DNA from: Pseudomonas wadenswilerensis
GTDB lineage: Bacteria > Pseudomonadota > Gammaproteobacteria > Pseudomonadales > Pseudomonadaceae
Length of the DNA stretch: 64,000 bases
Direction: 5' to 3'
Assembly: GCF_900497695.1 (NCBI RefSeq)
Contig: NZ_UIDD01000006.1
Span: forward strand, 1-64,000
Positions 11,133-20,415 of the stretch are shown here, piece after piece. Each line of letters starts with the position of its first letter. The stretch's first letter is position 1. The translations under genes were made by a program, and so were the position numbers. Below the pieces are notes generated by a model. That model did not search any database, was not told where the DNA came from, and was given only the letters and a program-made list of their open reading frames with translations.

Positions 11133-12143
11133 ATGAGCCAGCCTATTGATATCGCCGTCATCGGTGCCACCGGTACTGTCGGTGAGACCCTTGTACAAAT
11201 TCTGGATGAATGCGATTTCCCGGTCGGCACCCTGCACCTGCTGGCCAGCAACGAATCGGCGGGCAGCGGCGTGATGTTTCGCAGCAAGAGCCTGCGCGTG
11301 CGCGAAGTCGACAGCTTCGACTTCAGCAAGGTCAAGCTGGCTTTCTTTGCCGCCGGCCCTGCGGTGACCCGCAGCTTCGCGCCGCGGGCCCAGGCAGTCG
11401 GTTGTGCGGTGATCGACCTGTCCGGCGGCCTGCCGGCCGAGCAGGCGCCAGCGGTGGTACCGGAAGCCAACCCGGCAGTGCTCGACAGCCTCGAGGCGCC
11501 GCTGCAAGTGAGCAACCCGAGCGCCGCGGCGATTGCCCTGGCGGTCACCCTGGCGCCGCTCAAAGGCTTGCTGGAACTTGAGCGCATCAACGTCACCGCG
11601 TGCCTGGCGGTTTCCGCCCAGGGCCGCGAGGCGGTCAACGAGCTGGCCCGGCAGACCGCCGAACTGCTCAACGCCCGCCCGCTGGAGCCGCGCTTCTTCG
11701 ACCGGCAGATGGCCTTCAACCTGCTGGCTCAGGTCGGTGCCAGCGATGCCGACGGCCATGGCACCCTGGAGCGCCGCCTGGTCAGCGAGTTGCGCGAAGT
11801 GCTTGGCTTGCCTTCACTGAAGATTTCCGTGACCTGCGTTCAAGTCCCGGTGTTTTTCGGCGATAGCTACAGTGTGTCCGTGCAAAGCCGCACGCCGGTC
11901 GACCTGGCGGCGGTCAACGCTGCGCTGGAAGCCGCTGACAGCATCGAACTGGTGGAGGAGGGTGATTATCCGACACCGGTGGGTGACGCAGTGGGTCAGG
12001 ACGTGGTCTATGTTGGACGGGTACGCGGTGGAATCGACGAGGCTGAGCAGCTCAACCTCTGGCTGACCACCGACAATGTGCGCAAAGGCGCGGCCCTGAA
12101 TGCGGTACAGCTGGCGCAATTGTTGATAAAAGGCCTTGTGTAA
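11133..12143 (+). CDS. usg: USG-1-like aspartate-semialdehyde dehydrogenase paralogue
   Basis: A 336-residue protein with the Asd fold. It has an N-terminal IAVIGATGTVGETLVQIL nucleotide-binding segment and a C-terminal Semialdhyde_dh-type domain. The region that carries the catalytic cysteine in active ASADHs (consensus NPNC) reads SNPSAAAIAL here, near residue 131, so the nucleophile is replaced by alanine. This matches the Usg-1 group next to asd in Pseudomonas, and the role is probably not aspartate-semialdehyde reduction. AGAGGA precedes the ATG. FimV follows 70 bp downstream. Confidence 0.88.
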   Translation: MSQPIDIAVIGATGTVGETLVQILDECDFPVGTLHLLASNESAGSGVMFRSKSLRVREVDSFDFSKVKLAFFAAGPAVTRSFAPRAQAVGCAVIDLSGGLPAEQAPAVVPEANPAVLDSLEAPLQVSNPSAAAIALAVTLAPLKGLLELERINVTACLAVSAQGREAVNELARQTAELLNARPLEPRFFDRQMAFNLLAQVGASDADGHGTLERRLVSELREVLGLPSLKISVTCVQVPVFFGDSYSVSVQSRTPVDLAAVNAALEAADSIELVEEGDYPTPVGDAVGQDVVYVGRVRGGIDEAEQLNLWLTTDNVRKGAALNAVQLAQLLIKGLV

Positions 12144-12213
12144 AAGATACTTGCCGACAATTTGCCCCACTTGCTCTCGGTTGCCGGGGAAGGTTCATTC
12201 AAAGGAAGAGGTC

Positions 12214-14937
12214 ATGCTTCGAATTCGCAAACTGGTCTTAGCAATAGCCGCGGCGTCGGCGCTGTCGTCCGGTATGGCGCATGCCCTCGGGTTGGGCGAG
12301 CTGACCTTGAAGTCAGCGCAGAATCAGCCCCTGGATGCCGAGATCGAACTGCTCGATGTCCGCGATCTGACGGCGGCCGAAGTGGCGCCGAGCCTGGCGC
12401 CGCCCGAAGAGTTCGCCAAGGCCGGTGTCGAGCGCCAGGCGTTTCTCAATGACCTGACCTTCACCACGGTGATCAACCCCAACGGCAAAAGCGTGTTGCG
12501 GGTGACTTCGAGCCAGCCGCTGCCGGCGCCGATGGTCAAGTTCCTGGTTCAGGTCATGTGGCCGAGCGGGCGCCTGCTGCGCGACTACAGCGTGCTGGTC
12601 GATCCGGCCAAGTTCAACACCCCGGCCGGGCAACCGGCGCCGGCGGGCGTTGCGCCTGCGGTGACGGCGGCCAACTACACCACCGTGCGTCGCGATACCC
12701 TGTGGGAAATCGCCTCGAAAGCCCGTCAGGGTGGCTCGGTGCAGCAGACCATGCTGGCCATCCAGGCGCTGAACCCGGATGCCTTCATCAACGGCAACAT
12801 CAACCTGCTGAAAACCGGCCAGGTCCTGCGTCTGCCTGATCAACAGCAGATCGCCAGTATTCCCCAGGCCCAGGCCGTCACCGAGGTTGCCGAGCAGTAC
12901 GCTGCCTGGCGCGAAGGCCGGCGTCTGGGCCCGCGTGCCCGCCAGCTCGACGCCACCCGACGCAGCGGCACCGAGGCGGCGCCGGCGCGCATCGCCAACC
13001 AGGACAACCTCAAGCTGGTCGCACCCGGCAGCAAGGCCGCTGCGGGCAGCAAAGGGCTCAGCGACAAGCTGGCCGTGGCCCAGGAAAGCCTGGACACCAG
13101 CCGTCGTGACAACGAAGAGCTCAAAGGCCGCATGGCCGATCTGCAGAGCCAGCTGGACAAGCTGCAGCGCCTGATCGCGCTGAAGAACGACCAGTTGGCC
13201 AAGCTTGAAGCCCAGGGCGCCACCGACGCTGTCGCCCCTGAAGCCCCCGCGGCCCAGCCACCGGCCCTCTCCGCCGAACTGCAGCCGGCCCCGGCACCGG
13301 CCGAGCCTGTGGTCACGCCAGCCCCGGCCGCGGTCGATACCGCACCGGTTGACCCGGCGCAGCCTGCGGCCGCCGAACAGGCACCGACCGACGCGAACAA
13401 GATGCTCGACGATCTGCTCGGCAACCCGTTGTTGCTGGCGCTGATCGCCGGCTCTGCGGTGTTGGTGCTGTTGCTTCTGCTGCTGTTGCTGGCACGCAAG
13501 CGCAAGGCCGCCCAGGAAGCGGAAAAACACCTGCGCATGGCCCGGGCCCTGGCCGAAGAGAGTGATCGCGCTCCGGACCTGGACCTGCCGCCAAGCAGCT
13601 TTGAAGGCCTGGACGTGGCGCCGCCGAGCGTGACCCTGGCGCCGGCGGTGGTCGCCGCGTCTGCCGCTGCCGCGACAGCTGCCGCATTGCCTGCTGAAGA
13701 ACCGGCGCCGGTAACTCCGGAGCCTGCACCAAGCGAGCCGGTGCAAGGCCCGATTGCTGCGCCACTGGTCGCTCCGGCGGCTAGCCCAGCAGCACCGACC
13801 GGCGACGCCGTGCTCGACGAAGCGGAGCTGAGCATTGCCCGTGGCCGCCTCAATCACGCTGCAGAGCTGCTCGAGCCTGCGGTTGCCGCAGCGCCGGAGC
13901 GTAGCGACCTGCGTCTGAAACTGATGGAAGTCTATGCCCGCCAGGGCGACCGTGATGCCTTTGTCGGCCACGAGCGTCAGCTGATTGCCACCGGCCAGAA
14001 CCATGCCGACGTCGAAGCCCTGAAGAACCGCTTTCCGGCCATGCTGGCCGTCGCTGCGGCAGGCGTCAGTGCTGCGGCGCTGGCGGCTGAGCTGGATGCC
14101 CAGTACGTCCAGGAGCTGCTGCAGGACGAGCCGTCTGCCGAGCCAGTCGCTGAAGTCGAGCCTGTGCTCGAGGCTGAGCCGGTCGTTGAGCCTGAAGCGG
14201 TGGTAGAAGAGCCGCTGGCTGACCTTGAGGCTTTGCCTGAAGACGACCTGGACAGTGCCTTCGACCTGAGCCTGGAAGATGACCTGCAAGGCCTGGAGCT
14301 GGACGAGCCGCCACTGCTCGACGAGCCTTCGCTGGCCGTTGTAGAGCCGCAAGCCGCAGAAGCCGCGAGCGAAACCGGCACCGATCAGCCGGACTTCGAT
14401 GCCCTGCTGGAAGAGCATCTGGCACAGCCTGAACAGGCCCTGGACGACCTGGCCGATTTCGACCTCGACGTTGCGGGTGACGAGCCTGTGCCACAGCCCA
14501 GCAGCGAAAGCGTCGACGTCGCCGCCGAGCTGGCTGCCTTTGACGAAGCCATGCCGGAGTTCGACCCGCTGAGCGAGCTGGACCTGCCGGAAGACTTCGA
14601 CCTGTCGCTGTCGCTGGACGACTCGGAGGCCGACAAACACTTTGCCTCGGAGCTCGATGACGTCAACGCCGAACTCGACAAACTGTCGCAAAGCCTTGAG
14701 CAGCCGTCGATCGAGCCGCACTTCACCGAAGCGGACGCCGCTGTCAGCGACGATCTGGACGATGACTTCGATTACCTCGGCGGCGCCGACGAAGTGGCCA
14801 CCAAGCTCGACCTGGCCCGGGCCTATATCGACATGGGCGACCATGACGGCGCCCGCGATATCCTCGACGAAGTGCGCAAGGACGGCAGCGATGTCCAGCG
14901 CCAGGAAGCCGACGAGTTGCTCTCGCGCCTGGTCTGA
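12214..14937 (+). CDS. fimV: FimV pilus-assembly/polarity hub protein
   Basis: The 907-residue inner-membrane FimV organises polar localisation, type IV pilus assembly and twitching in pseudomonads. Order of parts: signal peptide (MLRIRKLVLAIAAASALSSG...), FimV N-terminal domain (LGLGELTLKSAQNQPLDAEI), a periplasmic LysM peptidoglycan-binding domain near residues 150-205 (YTTVRRDTLWEIASKA), a coiled coil near 295-340, and a Pro/Ala linker. A transmembrane helix follows near 405-428 (LLALIAGSAVLVLLLLLLLL), then acidic cytoplasmic repeats with TPR elements and the conserved C-terminal TPR cap (LDLARAYIDMGDHDGARDIL). The start at 12214 is chosen because of GGAAGAGG just upstream and the signal peptide. 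It is in the usual asd-usg-fimV-truA context. Confidence 0.95.
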   Translation: MLRIRKLVLAIAAASALSSGMAHALGLGELTLKSAQNQPLDAEIELLDVRDLTAAEVAPSLAPPEEFAKAGVERQAFLNDLTFTTVINPNGKSVLRVTSSQPLPAPMVKFLVQVMWPSGRLLRDYSVLVDPAKFNTPAGQPAPAGVAPAVTAANYTTVRRDTLWEIASKARQGGSVQQTMLAIQALNPDAFINGNINLLKTGQVLRLPDQQQIASIPQAQAVTEVAEQYAAWREGRRLGPRARQLDATRRSGTEAAPARIANQDNLKLVAPGSKAAAGSKGLSDKLAVAQESLDTSRRDNEELKGRMADLQSQLDKLQRLIALKNDQLAKLEAQGATDAVAPEAPAAQPPALSAELQPAPAPAEPVVTPAPAAVDTAPVDPAQPAAAEQAPTDANKMLDDLLGNPLLLALIAGSAVLVLLLLLLLLARKRKAAQEAEKHLRMARALAEESDRAPDLDLPPSSFEGLDVAPPSVTLAPAVVAASAAAATAAALPAEEPAPVTPEPAPSEPVQGPIAAPLVAPAASPAAPTGDAVLDEAELSIARGRLNHAAELLEPAVAAAPERSDLRLKLMEVYARQGDRDAFVGHERQLIATGQNHADVEALKNRFPAMLAVAAAGVSAAALAAELDAQYVQELLQDEPSAEPVAEVEPVLEAEPVVEPEAVVEEPLADLEALPEDDLDSAFDLSLEDDLQGLELDEPPLLDEPSLAVVEPQAAEAASETGTDQPDFDALLEEHLAQPEQALDDLADFDLDVAGDEPVPQPSSESVDVAAELAAFDEAMPEFDPLSELDLPEDFDLSLSLDDSEADKHFASELDDVNAELDKLSQSLEQPSIEPHFTEADAAVSDDLDDDFDYLGGADEVATKLDLARAYIDMGDHDGARDILDEVRKDGSDVQRQEADELLSRLV

Positions 14938-14957
14938 GTTCAGTTCTTGCATGGCCG

Positions 14958-14985
14958 ACGGCAGCCCCAGTGGCTGCCGTTGTCG
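14958..14985 (+). terminator. Hairpin after fimV
   Basis: ACGGCAGCC (14958-14966) and GGCTGCCGT (14972-14980) form a perfect 9-bp stem with a 5-nt loop. Only a weak T-rich run (tgtcgttat) follows, so it may be an inefficient terminator between fimV and truA. Confidence 0.5.
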
Positions 14986-15027
14986 TTATAATTCCCGCCA
15001 TCTGCTAAACCGACAGGCTGTATCCCC

Positions 15028-15882
15028 TTGGAAATCATTGATAACGCGGCTGCTGAAATGGCGGCCGAAGGCTTCTTTCGTATCGCCCTGGGCGTTGAAT
15101 ACAAAGGCTCGCGCTACCGCGGCTGGCAGCGCCAGGCCAGTGGTGTGGCGAGCGTGCAGCAAACCCTGGAGGAAGCCTTGTCGCGGGTGGCCGATTCGCC
15201 GGTCAGCCTGCACTGTGCCGGGCGCACCGATGCTGGCGTGCATGCCTGCGGCCAGGTGGTGCATTTCGACACCCAGGCGGTACGCAGCATGAAGGGCTGG
15301 ACCATGGGCGCCAATATCAACCTGCCGCATGACATCAGCGTGTCCTGGGCCAAGGAAATGCCCGCGCACTTCCATGCACGCTTCAAGGCCATTGCCCGGC
15401 GTTACCGCTACGTGATCTACAACGACCAGATCCGCCCGGCGCACCTGGGCGAAGAGGTGACCTGGAACCACCGGCCGCTGGATGCCGAACGCATGGCCCT
15501 GGCTGCCGAGTACCTGGTCGGCACCCACGACTTCAGCGCCTTCCGCGCTGGTCAGTGCCAGGCCAAGTCGCCGATTAAGAACCTCCATCACCTGCGCGTC
15601 ACCCGCCACGGCAAGATGATCGTCCTGGATATCCGCGCCAGCGCCTTCCTTCACCACATGGTGCGCAACATCGCCGGCGTGCTGATGACCATCGGCACCG
15701 GCGATCGTCCGATCGAGTGGGCCAAAGAAGTGCTGGAGAGTCGCGAGCGGCGCGCCGGCGGGGTTACCGCGCATCCGTACGGGCTGTACCTGGTGCAGGT
15801 CGAGTACCACGACGAGTTCGAACTGCCCGAACGTTACATTGGCCCACACTTCGTTACCGGCTACGAGACATTGACGGGCTGA
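15028..15882 (+). CDS. truA: tRNA pseudouridine(38-40) synthase TruA
   Basis: A 284-codon TruA, which isomerises uridines 38-40 in the anticodon arm of many tRNAs. The catalytic aspartate lies in CAGRTDAGVHA (about residue 67). IALGVEYKGSRYRGWQRQ and the MVRNIAGVLMTIGTG segment are typical of the family. The start is uncertain: the TTG at 15028 gives the length given here, while the ATG at 15058 would give MAAEGFFRIALG. Neither has a strong ribosome binding site. trpF follows 61 bp downstream. Confidence 0.93.
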   Translation: MEIIDNAAAEMAAEGFFRIALGVEYKGSRYRGWQRQASGVASVQQTLEEALSRVADSPVSLHCAGRTDAGVHACGQVVHFDTQAVRSMKGWTMGANINLPHDISVSWAKEMPAHFHARFKAIARRYRYVIYNDQIRPAHLGEEVTWNHRPLDAERMALAAEYLVGTHDFSAFRAGQCQAKSPIKNLHHLRVTRHGKMIVLDIRASAFLHHMVRNIAGVLMTIGTGDRPIEWAKEVLESRERRAGGVTAHPYGLYLVQVEYHDEFELPERYIGPHFVTGYETLTG

Positions 15883-15943
15883 CGGCCCGCAAGCCATTTG
15901 CTAACATCCGGGACTTTCCGCTTTCTGCTGAGGTTCACAGGTC

Positions 15944-16564
15944 ATGAGCGCCGTTCGCAGCAAAATCTGCGGCATTACCCGCATCGAGGATGCGCTGGCC
16001 GCAGCCGAGGCGGGCGCCGATGCCATCGGCCTGGTGTTCTATGCCAAAAGCCCGCGGGCGGTCGATGTGCGGCAGGCGCGGGCGATCATCGCCGCACTGC
16101 CGCCGTTCGTCACCACCGTAGGCCTGTTCGTCAATGCCAGCCGTTGCGAGCTGACGGAAATCCTCGAGGCGGTGCCACTGGACCTGCTGCAGTTCCATGG
16201 CGATGAAACCCCTGCCGAATGCGCAGGTCACAACCGCCCATGGATCAAGGCGTTGCGGGTGCGCCCGGGCGACGACCTGGAGGCCAGCTGCAAGCTGTAC
16301 AGCGGTGCCAGCGGCATTCTTCTCGATACCTACGTGGCAGGCGTGCCAGGCGGTACCGGCGAGGCCTTCGACTGGTCGCTGGTGCCTGCGCACCTGAGCA
16401 AGCCGATCATCCTCGCCGGCGGCCTGTCGCCTGATAACGTGGCGCAAGCCATCCAGCAGGTGCGACCTTACGCGGTGGACGTCAGCGGGGGAGTGGAGCA
16501 GGCCAAGGGCATCAAGGACCCGGCGCGGATCGAGGCTTTTATCCGCGCGGTCAAGCAGGCGTGA
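15944..16564 (+). CDS. trpF: Phosphoribosylanthranilate isomerase
   Basis: A 206-residue TIM-barrel enzyme of tryptophan synthesis that converts phosphoribosylanthranilate to CdRP. The N-terminal [11 protein letters not shown] holds the catalytic cysteine, LLQFHGDE is the family signature, and LLDTYVAG carries the catalytic aspartate. The phosphate-binding loops are [11 protein letters not shown] and VDVSGGVE. It is stand-alone, away from trpC/trpD, as is usual in Pseudomonas. Confidence 0.96.
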   Translation: MSAVRSKICGITRIEDALAAAEAGADAIGLVFYAKSPRAVDVRQARAIIAALPPFVTTVGLFVNASRCELTEILEAVPLDLLQFHGDETPAECAGHNRPWIKALRVRPGDDLEASCKLYSGASGILLDTYVAGVPGGTGEAFDWSLVPAHLSKPIILAGGLSPDNVAQAIQQVRPYAVDVSGGVEQAKGIKDPARIEAFIRAVKQA

Positions 16565-16843
16565 AATCGCGGCATGCTGCGGATGTGACGGCTGGCCGCG
16601 CGCCATCGTCCATAGCTTTCGCAGCCCGGTGCTGCCGGATCGCGCCCATGGGCCGGTCGAAATTACCGGGTGACGCCACAGGCGTCGCCCTTACAGGTTG
16701 ACGATGGTGCGGTATCGGGGTGGCTCGCTGCAGGCGGGTGCCGGAGCCGGACCATCATCGCGTCATACACGAATTGAGCTCAAGGGCATACGCGCGAGCT
16801 GGCAGCCATAACCTGCCGGTCGCCGTTACTGGAGAAAGAAAGC
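16565..16843. other. trpF-accD intergenic region
   Basis: These 279 bp contain no supported gene. A GACGCC/GGCGTC stem (ggtgacgccacaggcgtcgcc, about 16670-16689) lacks a T-run. No convincing sigma70 pair was found, although ttgacg occurs at 16698. The region presumably holds the accD-folC promoter. Confidence 0.4.
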
Positions 16844-17764
16844 ATGAGCAACTGGTTAGTAGACAAACTGATCCCTTCGATCATGCGTTCCGAGGTGAAG
16901 AAGAGTTCGGTCCCTGAAGGCCTGTGGCACAAGTGCCCGTCCTGCGAGGCCGTGCTGTATCGTCCGGAGCTGGAAAAGACCCTGGATGTCTGCCCTAAGT
17001 GCAACCATCACATGCGTATTGGCGCTCGCGCACGCATCGACATCTTCCTCGATGCCGAAGGCCGCGCCGAGCTGGGTGCCGACCTGGAGCCGGTCGACCG
17101 CCTGAAATTCCGCGATGGCAAGAAGTACAAGGACCGCCTGACTGCCGCCCAGAAGCAGACCGGCGAGAAAGACGCGCTGATCTCCATGAGCGGTACCCTG
17201 CTGGGCATGCCGATCGTGGTCAGCGCCTTCGAATTCTCCTTCATGGGTGGTTCCATGGGCGCCATCGTTGGTGAGCGCTTCGTCCGCGCGGCCAACTATG
17301 CCCTGGAAAACCGCTGCCCGATGGTCTGCTTCTCGGCCTCCGGTGGTGCGCGCATGCAGGAAGCGCTGATCTCGCTGATGCAGATGGCCAAGACCTCCGC
17401 GGTACTGGCGCGCCTGCGCGAGGAAGGCATCCCGTTCATCTCGGTACTGACCGACCCGGTCTACGGCGGCGTTTCCGCCAGCCTGGCGATGCTCGGCGAC
17501 GTGATCGTCGGTGAGCCCAAGGCGCTGATCGGCTTCGCCGGCCCGCGCGTGATCGAGCAGACCGTACGCGAGAAGCTGCCAGAAGGCTTCCAGCGCAGCG
17601 AGTTCCTCCTCGAGCACGGCGCCATCGACATGATCATCCCGCGTCAGGAGCTGCGTCAGCGCCTGGGCAACTTGCTGGCACAGATGATGGGCCTGCCGAC
17701 GCCGACGTTCGTCGCTCCGGTGAGCGAGCCGATCGTCGTTCCACCGGCGCCTGCCACCGTATGA
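16844..17764 (+). CDS. accD: Acetyl-CoA carboxylase carboxyltransferase subunit beta
   Basis: A 306-residue subunit that with AccA transfers the carboxyl group from carboxybiotin to acetyl-CoA, the first step of fatty-acid synthesis. The N-terminal zinc ribbon is CPSC...CPKC (about residues 27-50). The crotonase-fold carboxyltransferase domain follows, with [18 protein letters not shown] and the [10 protein letters not shown] oxyanion segment. GGAGAAAGAAAGC precedes the start. The stop overlaps the folC start (ATGA). Confidence 0.97.
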   Translation: MSNWLVDKLIPSIMRSEVKKSSVPEGLWHKCPSCEAVLYRPELEKTLDVCPKCNHHMRIGARARIDIFLDAEGRAELGADLEPVDRLKFRDGKKYKDRLTAAQKQTGEKDALISMSGTLLGMPIVVSAFEFSFMGGSMGAIVGERFVRAANYALENRCPMVCFSASGGARMQEALISLMQMAKTSAVLARLREEGIPFISVLTDPVYGGVSASLAMLGDVIVGEPKALIGFAGPRVIEQTVREKLPEGFQRSEFLLEHGAIDMIIPRQELRQRLGNLLAQMMGLPTPTFVAPVSEPIVVPPAPATV

Positions 17765-19068
17765 CCCAACGTACCCTTGGCGACTGGCTCGCCCACCTCG
17801 AGCAGTTGCATCCGACGGCCATCGACATGGGCCTGGAGCGTTCGCAACAGGTCGCTGCGCGGCTCGGGCTGGGCCAGCCGGCGCCACGGGTAATCACCGT
17901 GACCGGCACCAATGGCAAGGGTTCGACCTGTGCCTTCGTGGCCGCGTTGCTGCGCGCCCAGGGCCTCAAAGTCGGTGTCTACAGCTCGCCGCACCTGCTG
18001 CGTTACAACGAGCGGGTGCAGATCAACGGCGCTGAAGCTGGCGATGAGCAACTGTGCGAAGCCTTTGCTGCCGTCGAGGCAGCCCGCGGCGAGATTTCCC
18101 TGACCTACTTCGAAGCCGGCACCCTGGCGGCGTTCTGGCTGTTCAAGCAGGCGGCGCTGGACGCCGTGGTGCTCGAAGTCGGCCTGGGCGGGCGCCTGGA
18201 TACCGTCAATATCGTCGATGCCGACCTGGCGCTGGTCACCAGCATCGGCGTCGACCATAGCGACTACCTGGGTGATACCCGCGAGTTGGTAGCTTTCGAG
18301 AAGGCCGGGATTTTCCGCGAGGGCAAGCCGGCCCTGTGCGGCGACCTCAATCCGCCACAGCCGTTGCTGGACAAGGCCCGTTCCCTGCACAGCCCGCTGT
18401 TCCTGCGCGGCCGCGACTTCGACCTGGCCAGTACCGACCGGTACTGGCAATGGCGCGGGGTCAATGCCCGCGGCGAGGTGGTCGAGTTGCAGGACTTGCC
18501 GTTGCTCGACCTGCCAATGGAAAACGCCGCGCTTGCGCTGCAGGCCTATCTGTTGCTCGACCTGCCGTGGGATGCCGGGCAAATCGCCGAGGCCCTGCGC
18601 AGCACGCGCATGGTCGGCCGCCTTGATCGTCGGGCCTTCACCTGGCAAGGCAAACCTTTGACTATCCTCATGGATGTCGGGCACAACCCGCATGCTGCCG
18701 AGTACCTGGCTCAGCGCCTGGCCGCGCGGCCGCTGCAGGGCAAGCGCCTGGCGGTGTTCGGTTTGCTCGCCGACAAGGACCTCGAGGGTGTGATCAAGCC
18801 GCTGCAGCAACAGGTTCAGGCCTGGGCCGTGGCACCGCTGGATACCGCCCGCAGCCGGCCAGTCGCCGAGCTGCAAGCGGCGCTGACGAACCTTGGCGCT
18901 GTGGTGCAGTCTTACGCCAGTGTCGCTGCTGCCCTGGAAGGGCAGTGCGCGCAGGCAACGGCAGATGACGAAATCCTGCTGTTCGGATCATTTTTCTGTG
19001 TCGGCGAAGCCTTGCAGTGGCTCGACCGGCAGGCCACGGAGGACGGGGCAAATGGCATTGCTGGATAA
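17761..19068 (+). CDS. folC: Dihydrofolate synthase / folylpolyglutamate synthase
   Basis: A 435-residue Mur-ligase-family enzyme that adds glutamate to dihydropteroate and to folates. The ATP-binding loop is [18 protein letters not shown] (about residues 45-62). Other marks are [16 protein letters not shown], the [12 protein letters not shown] metal/ATP segment and the [14 protein letters not shown]-terminal motif. It is translationally coupled to accD by a 4-bp overlap, and its end overlaps the SPOR gene by 17 bp. Confidence 0.96.
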   Translation: MTQRTLGDWLAHLEQLHPTAIDMGLERSQQVAARLGLGQPAPRVITVTGTNGKGSTCAFVAALLRAQGLKVGVYSSPHLLRYNERVQINGAEAGDEQLCEAFAAVEAARGEISLTYFEAGTLAAFWLFKQAALDAVVLEVGLGGRLDTVNIVDADLALVTSIGVDHSDYLGDTRELVAFEKAGIFREGKPALCGDLNPPQPLLDKARSLHSPLFLRGRDFDLASTDRYWQWRGVNARGEVVELQDLPLLDLPMENAALALQAYLLLDLPWDAGQIAEALRSTRMVGRLDRRAFTWQGKPLTILMDVGHNPHAAEYLAQRLAARPLQGKRLAVFGLLADKDLEGVIKPLQQQVQAWAVAPLDTARSRPVAELQAALTNLGAVVQSYASVAAALEGQCAQATADDEILLFGSFFCVGEALQWLDRQATEDGANGIAG

Positions 19069-19720
19069 AGTGGTCAAGCAACGCATGGTCGGGGCGCTGG
19101 TGCTGGTGGCACTGGCGGTGATCTTCCTGCCGATGCTGTTCTCCCGCGAAGACGAAATGCGCCAGGTGCGCGTCGAAGCCCCCGAGGCACCGGCCGCGCC
19201 GACCCTGCCGCAAGTGCAGGTGGAACCTGTTCAAGTCCCGGAACCGCAGGTACTGCCTGAAGAACCGCTGATCGTCGAGCAGTCCACTGCACCGCTGCAG
19301 GCGCCGAGCACACCGATTACCCCGGCGCCAAGTGCCACGCCTGCGCCGACGCCAGCGCCGGCTGCACCGGCTGTCGCCGCAAAACCGGCCACGCCGGCGC
19401 CAGCCAAGGTGGAAGTCAAACCGGCAGCCACGGTCGCCACCGCGGCCAAGCCGGCGGCGGGCAAGATCGACGCCAACGGCCTGCCGGTCAGCTGGTCGAT
19501 CCAGATGGCCAGCCTGTCCAATCGCGCCAGTGCCGACAACCTGCAGAAAACCCTGCGCAGCCAGGGCTACAACGCCTATATCCGTTCGGCTGAAGGCATG
19601 AACCGGGTGTATGTCGGGCCGTTGATCGAGCGCGCCGAGGCCGAGCGCCTGCGTGATGTGATCAACCGCCAGCAGAAGCTCAAGGGCTTTGTCGTACGCT
19701 TCCAGCCCGAGCGCAGCTGA
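19052..19720 (+). CDS. SPOR-domain membrane protein (DedD-like)
   Basis: A 222-residue protein that starts [20 protein letters not shown]. One N-terminal transmembrane helix covers about residues 13-31 (LVLVALAVIFLPMLF). A long Pro/Ala-rich periplasmic linker follows, then a C-terminal SPOR domain of about 75 residues (SWSIQMASLSNRASADNL...YVGPLIERAEAERLR). SPOR domains bind denuded septal peptidoglycan, so a division-site role like that of DedD is likely. CGGAGGACGGGG lies about 10 bp before the ATG, which supports this start inside the end of folC. Confidence 0.9.
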   Translation: MALLDKVVKQRMVGALVLVALAVIFLPMLFSREDEMRQVRVEAPEAPAAPTLPQVQVEPVQVPEPQVLPEEPLIVEQSTAPLQAPSTPITPAPSATPAPTPAPAAPAVAAKPATPAPAKVEVKPAATVATAAKPAAGKIDANGLPVSWSIQMASLSNRASADNLQKTLRSQGYNAYIRSAEGMNRVYVGPLIERAEAERLRDVINRQQKLKGFVVRFQPERS

Positions 19721-19819
19721 ACCCTTGCCGCCCGGCCCGCACCGGGCGGTAAATCACTGCTTACCGACAGCCCGTTGCTCTGGTAAAATGCGCCGCCTTA
19801 TCCGTTTGCAGGCAACACT

Positions 19820-20374
19820 GTGGCATTTACCTGGGTCGACTGGGCGATTCTCGCGATCATCGCCATTTCTTCGCTGATCAGTCTCAAGCGCGGCTTTGTC
19901 AAAGAGGCCTTGTCGCTGCTTACCTGGATCATCGCCGGTGCCGTGGCCTGGATGTTCGGTGGCTCGCTGTCGCAGTACCTGGAAGCTTATATCCAGACGC
20001 CTTCGGCCCGGGTCATCGGCGGATGCGCCATTCTTTTCGTCGCCACCCTGCTGGTGGGGGCCATGATCAATTTTCTCATCGGCGAGCTGATTCGCGTCAC
20101 CGGGCTGTCCGGGACCGATCGCTTCCTGGGCATGGCCTTTGGCGCCGCCCGCGGGGCCTTGCTGGTGGTAGTGGCCGTCGGGCTGTTGAGCCTGGGGCCG
20201 GTACAACAGGATCAGTGGTGGCAGGAGTCTCGCCTCCTGCCACAATTTCTATTGGTGGCTGACTGGTCGAAAAACCTCATTCTGGGGTTCACCAGTCAGT
20301 GGCTAGCCAGCGGAATCAGCGCACCGGCTGATCTCCCGTTCCAGGAACAGCTGCTTGGGCCCAAAACGCCTTGA
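19820..20374 (+). CDS. cvpA: CvpA family membrane protein
   Basis: A 184-residue protein with four predicted membrane helices: WAILAIIAISSLISL, ALSLLTWIIAGAVAWM, VIGGCAILFVATLLVGAMI and LLVVVAVGLLSL. This is the CvpA topology, named for colicin V production and linked to envelope stress and purine operons. The start is GTG at 19820. It lies 41 bp upstream of purF, the order found in many gamma-proteobacteria, so the two are probably co-transcribed. Confidence 0.93.
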   Translation: MAFTWVDWAILAIIAISSLISLKRGFVKEALSLLTWIIAGAVAWMFGGSLSQYLEAYIQTPSARVIGGCAILFVATLLVGAMINFLIGELIRVTGLSGTDRFLGMAFGAARGALLVVVAVGLLSLGPVQQDQWWQESRLLPQFLLVADWSKNLILGFTSQWLASGISAPADLPFQEQLLGPKTP

Positions 20375-20415
20375 GCGCTGTTCAGTCCAGTTTCATTAAG
20401 TAGGGGTTGCGTCGC

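Noticed and set aside
12313..14952. An 879-codon minus-strand frame opposite fimV
   Set aside because: Antisense shadow of fimV; its repeated Gln/Arg/Val content mirrors the acidic Glu/Ala repeats of FimV.
14987..14992. TATAAT before truA as a promoter -10 box
   Set aside because: No -35-like hexamer lies 15-19 bp upstream (sequence there is gccccag), so support is too weak to annotate.
16698..16726. TTGACG before accD as a promoter -35 box
   Set aside because: At 17 bp downstream the sequence is tggctc, which is not -10-like.
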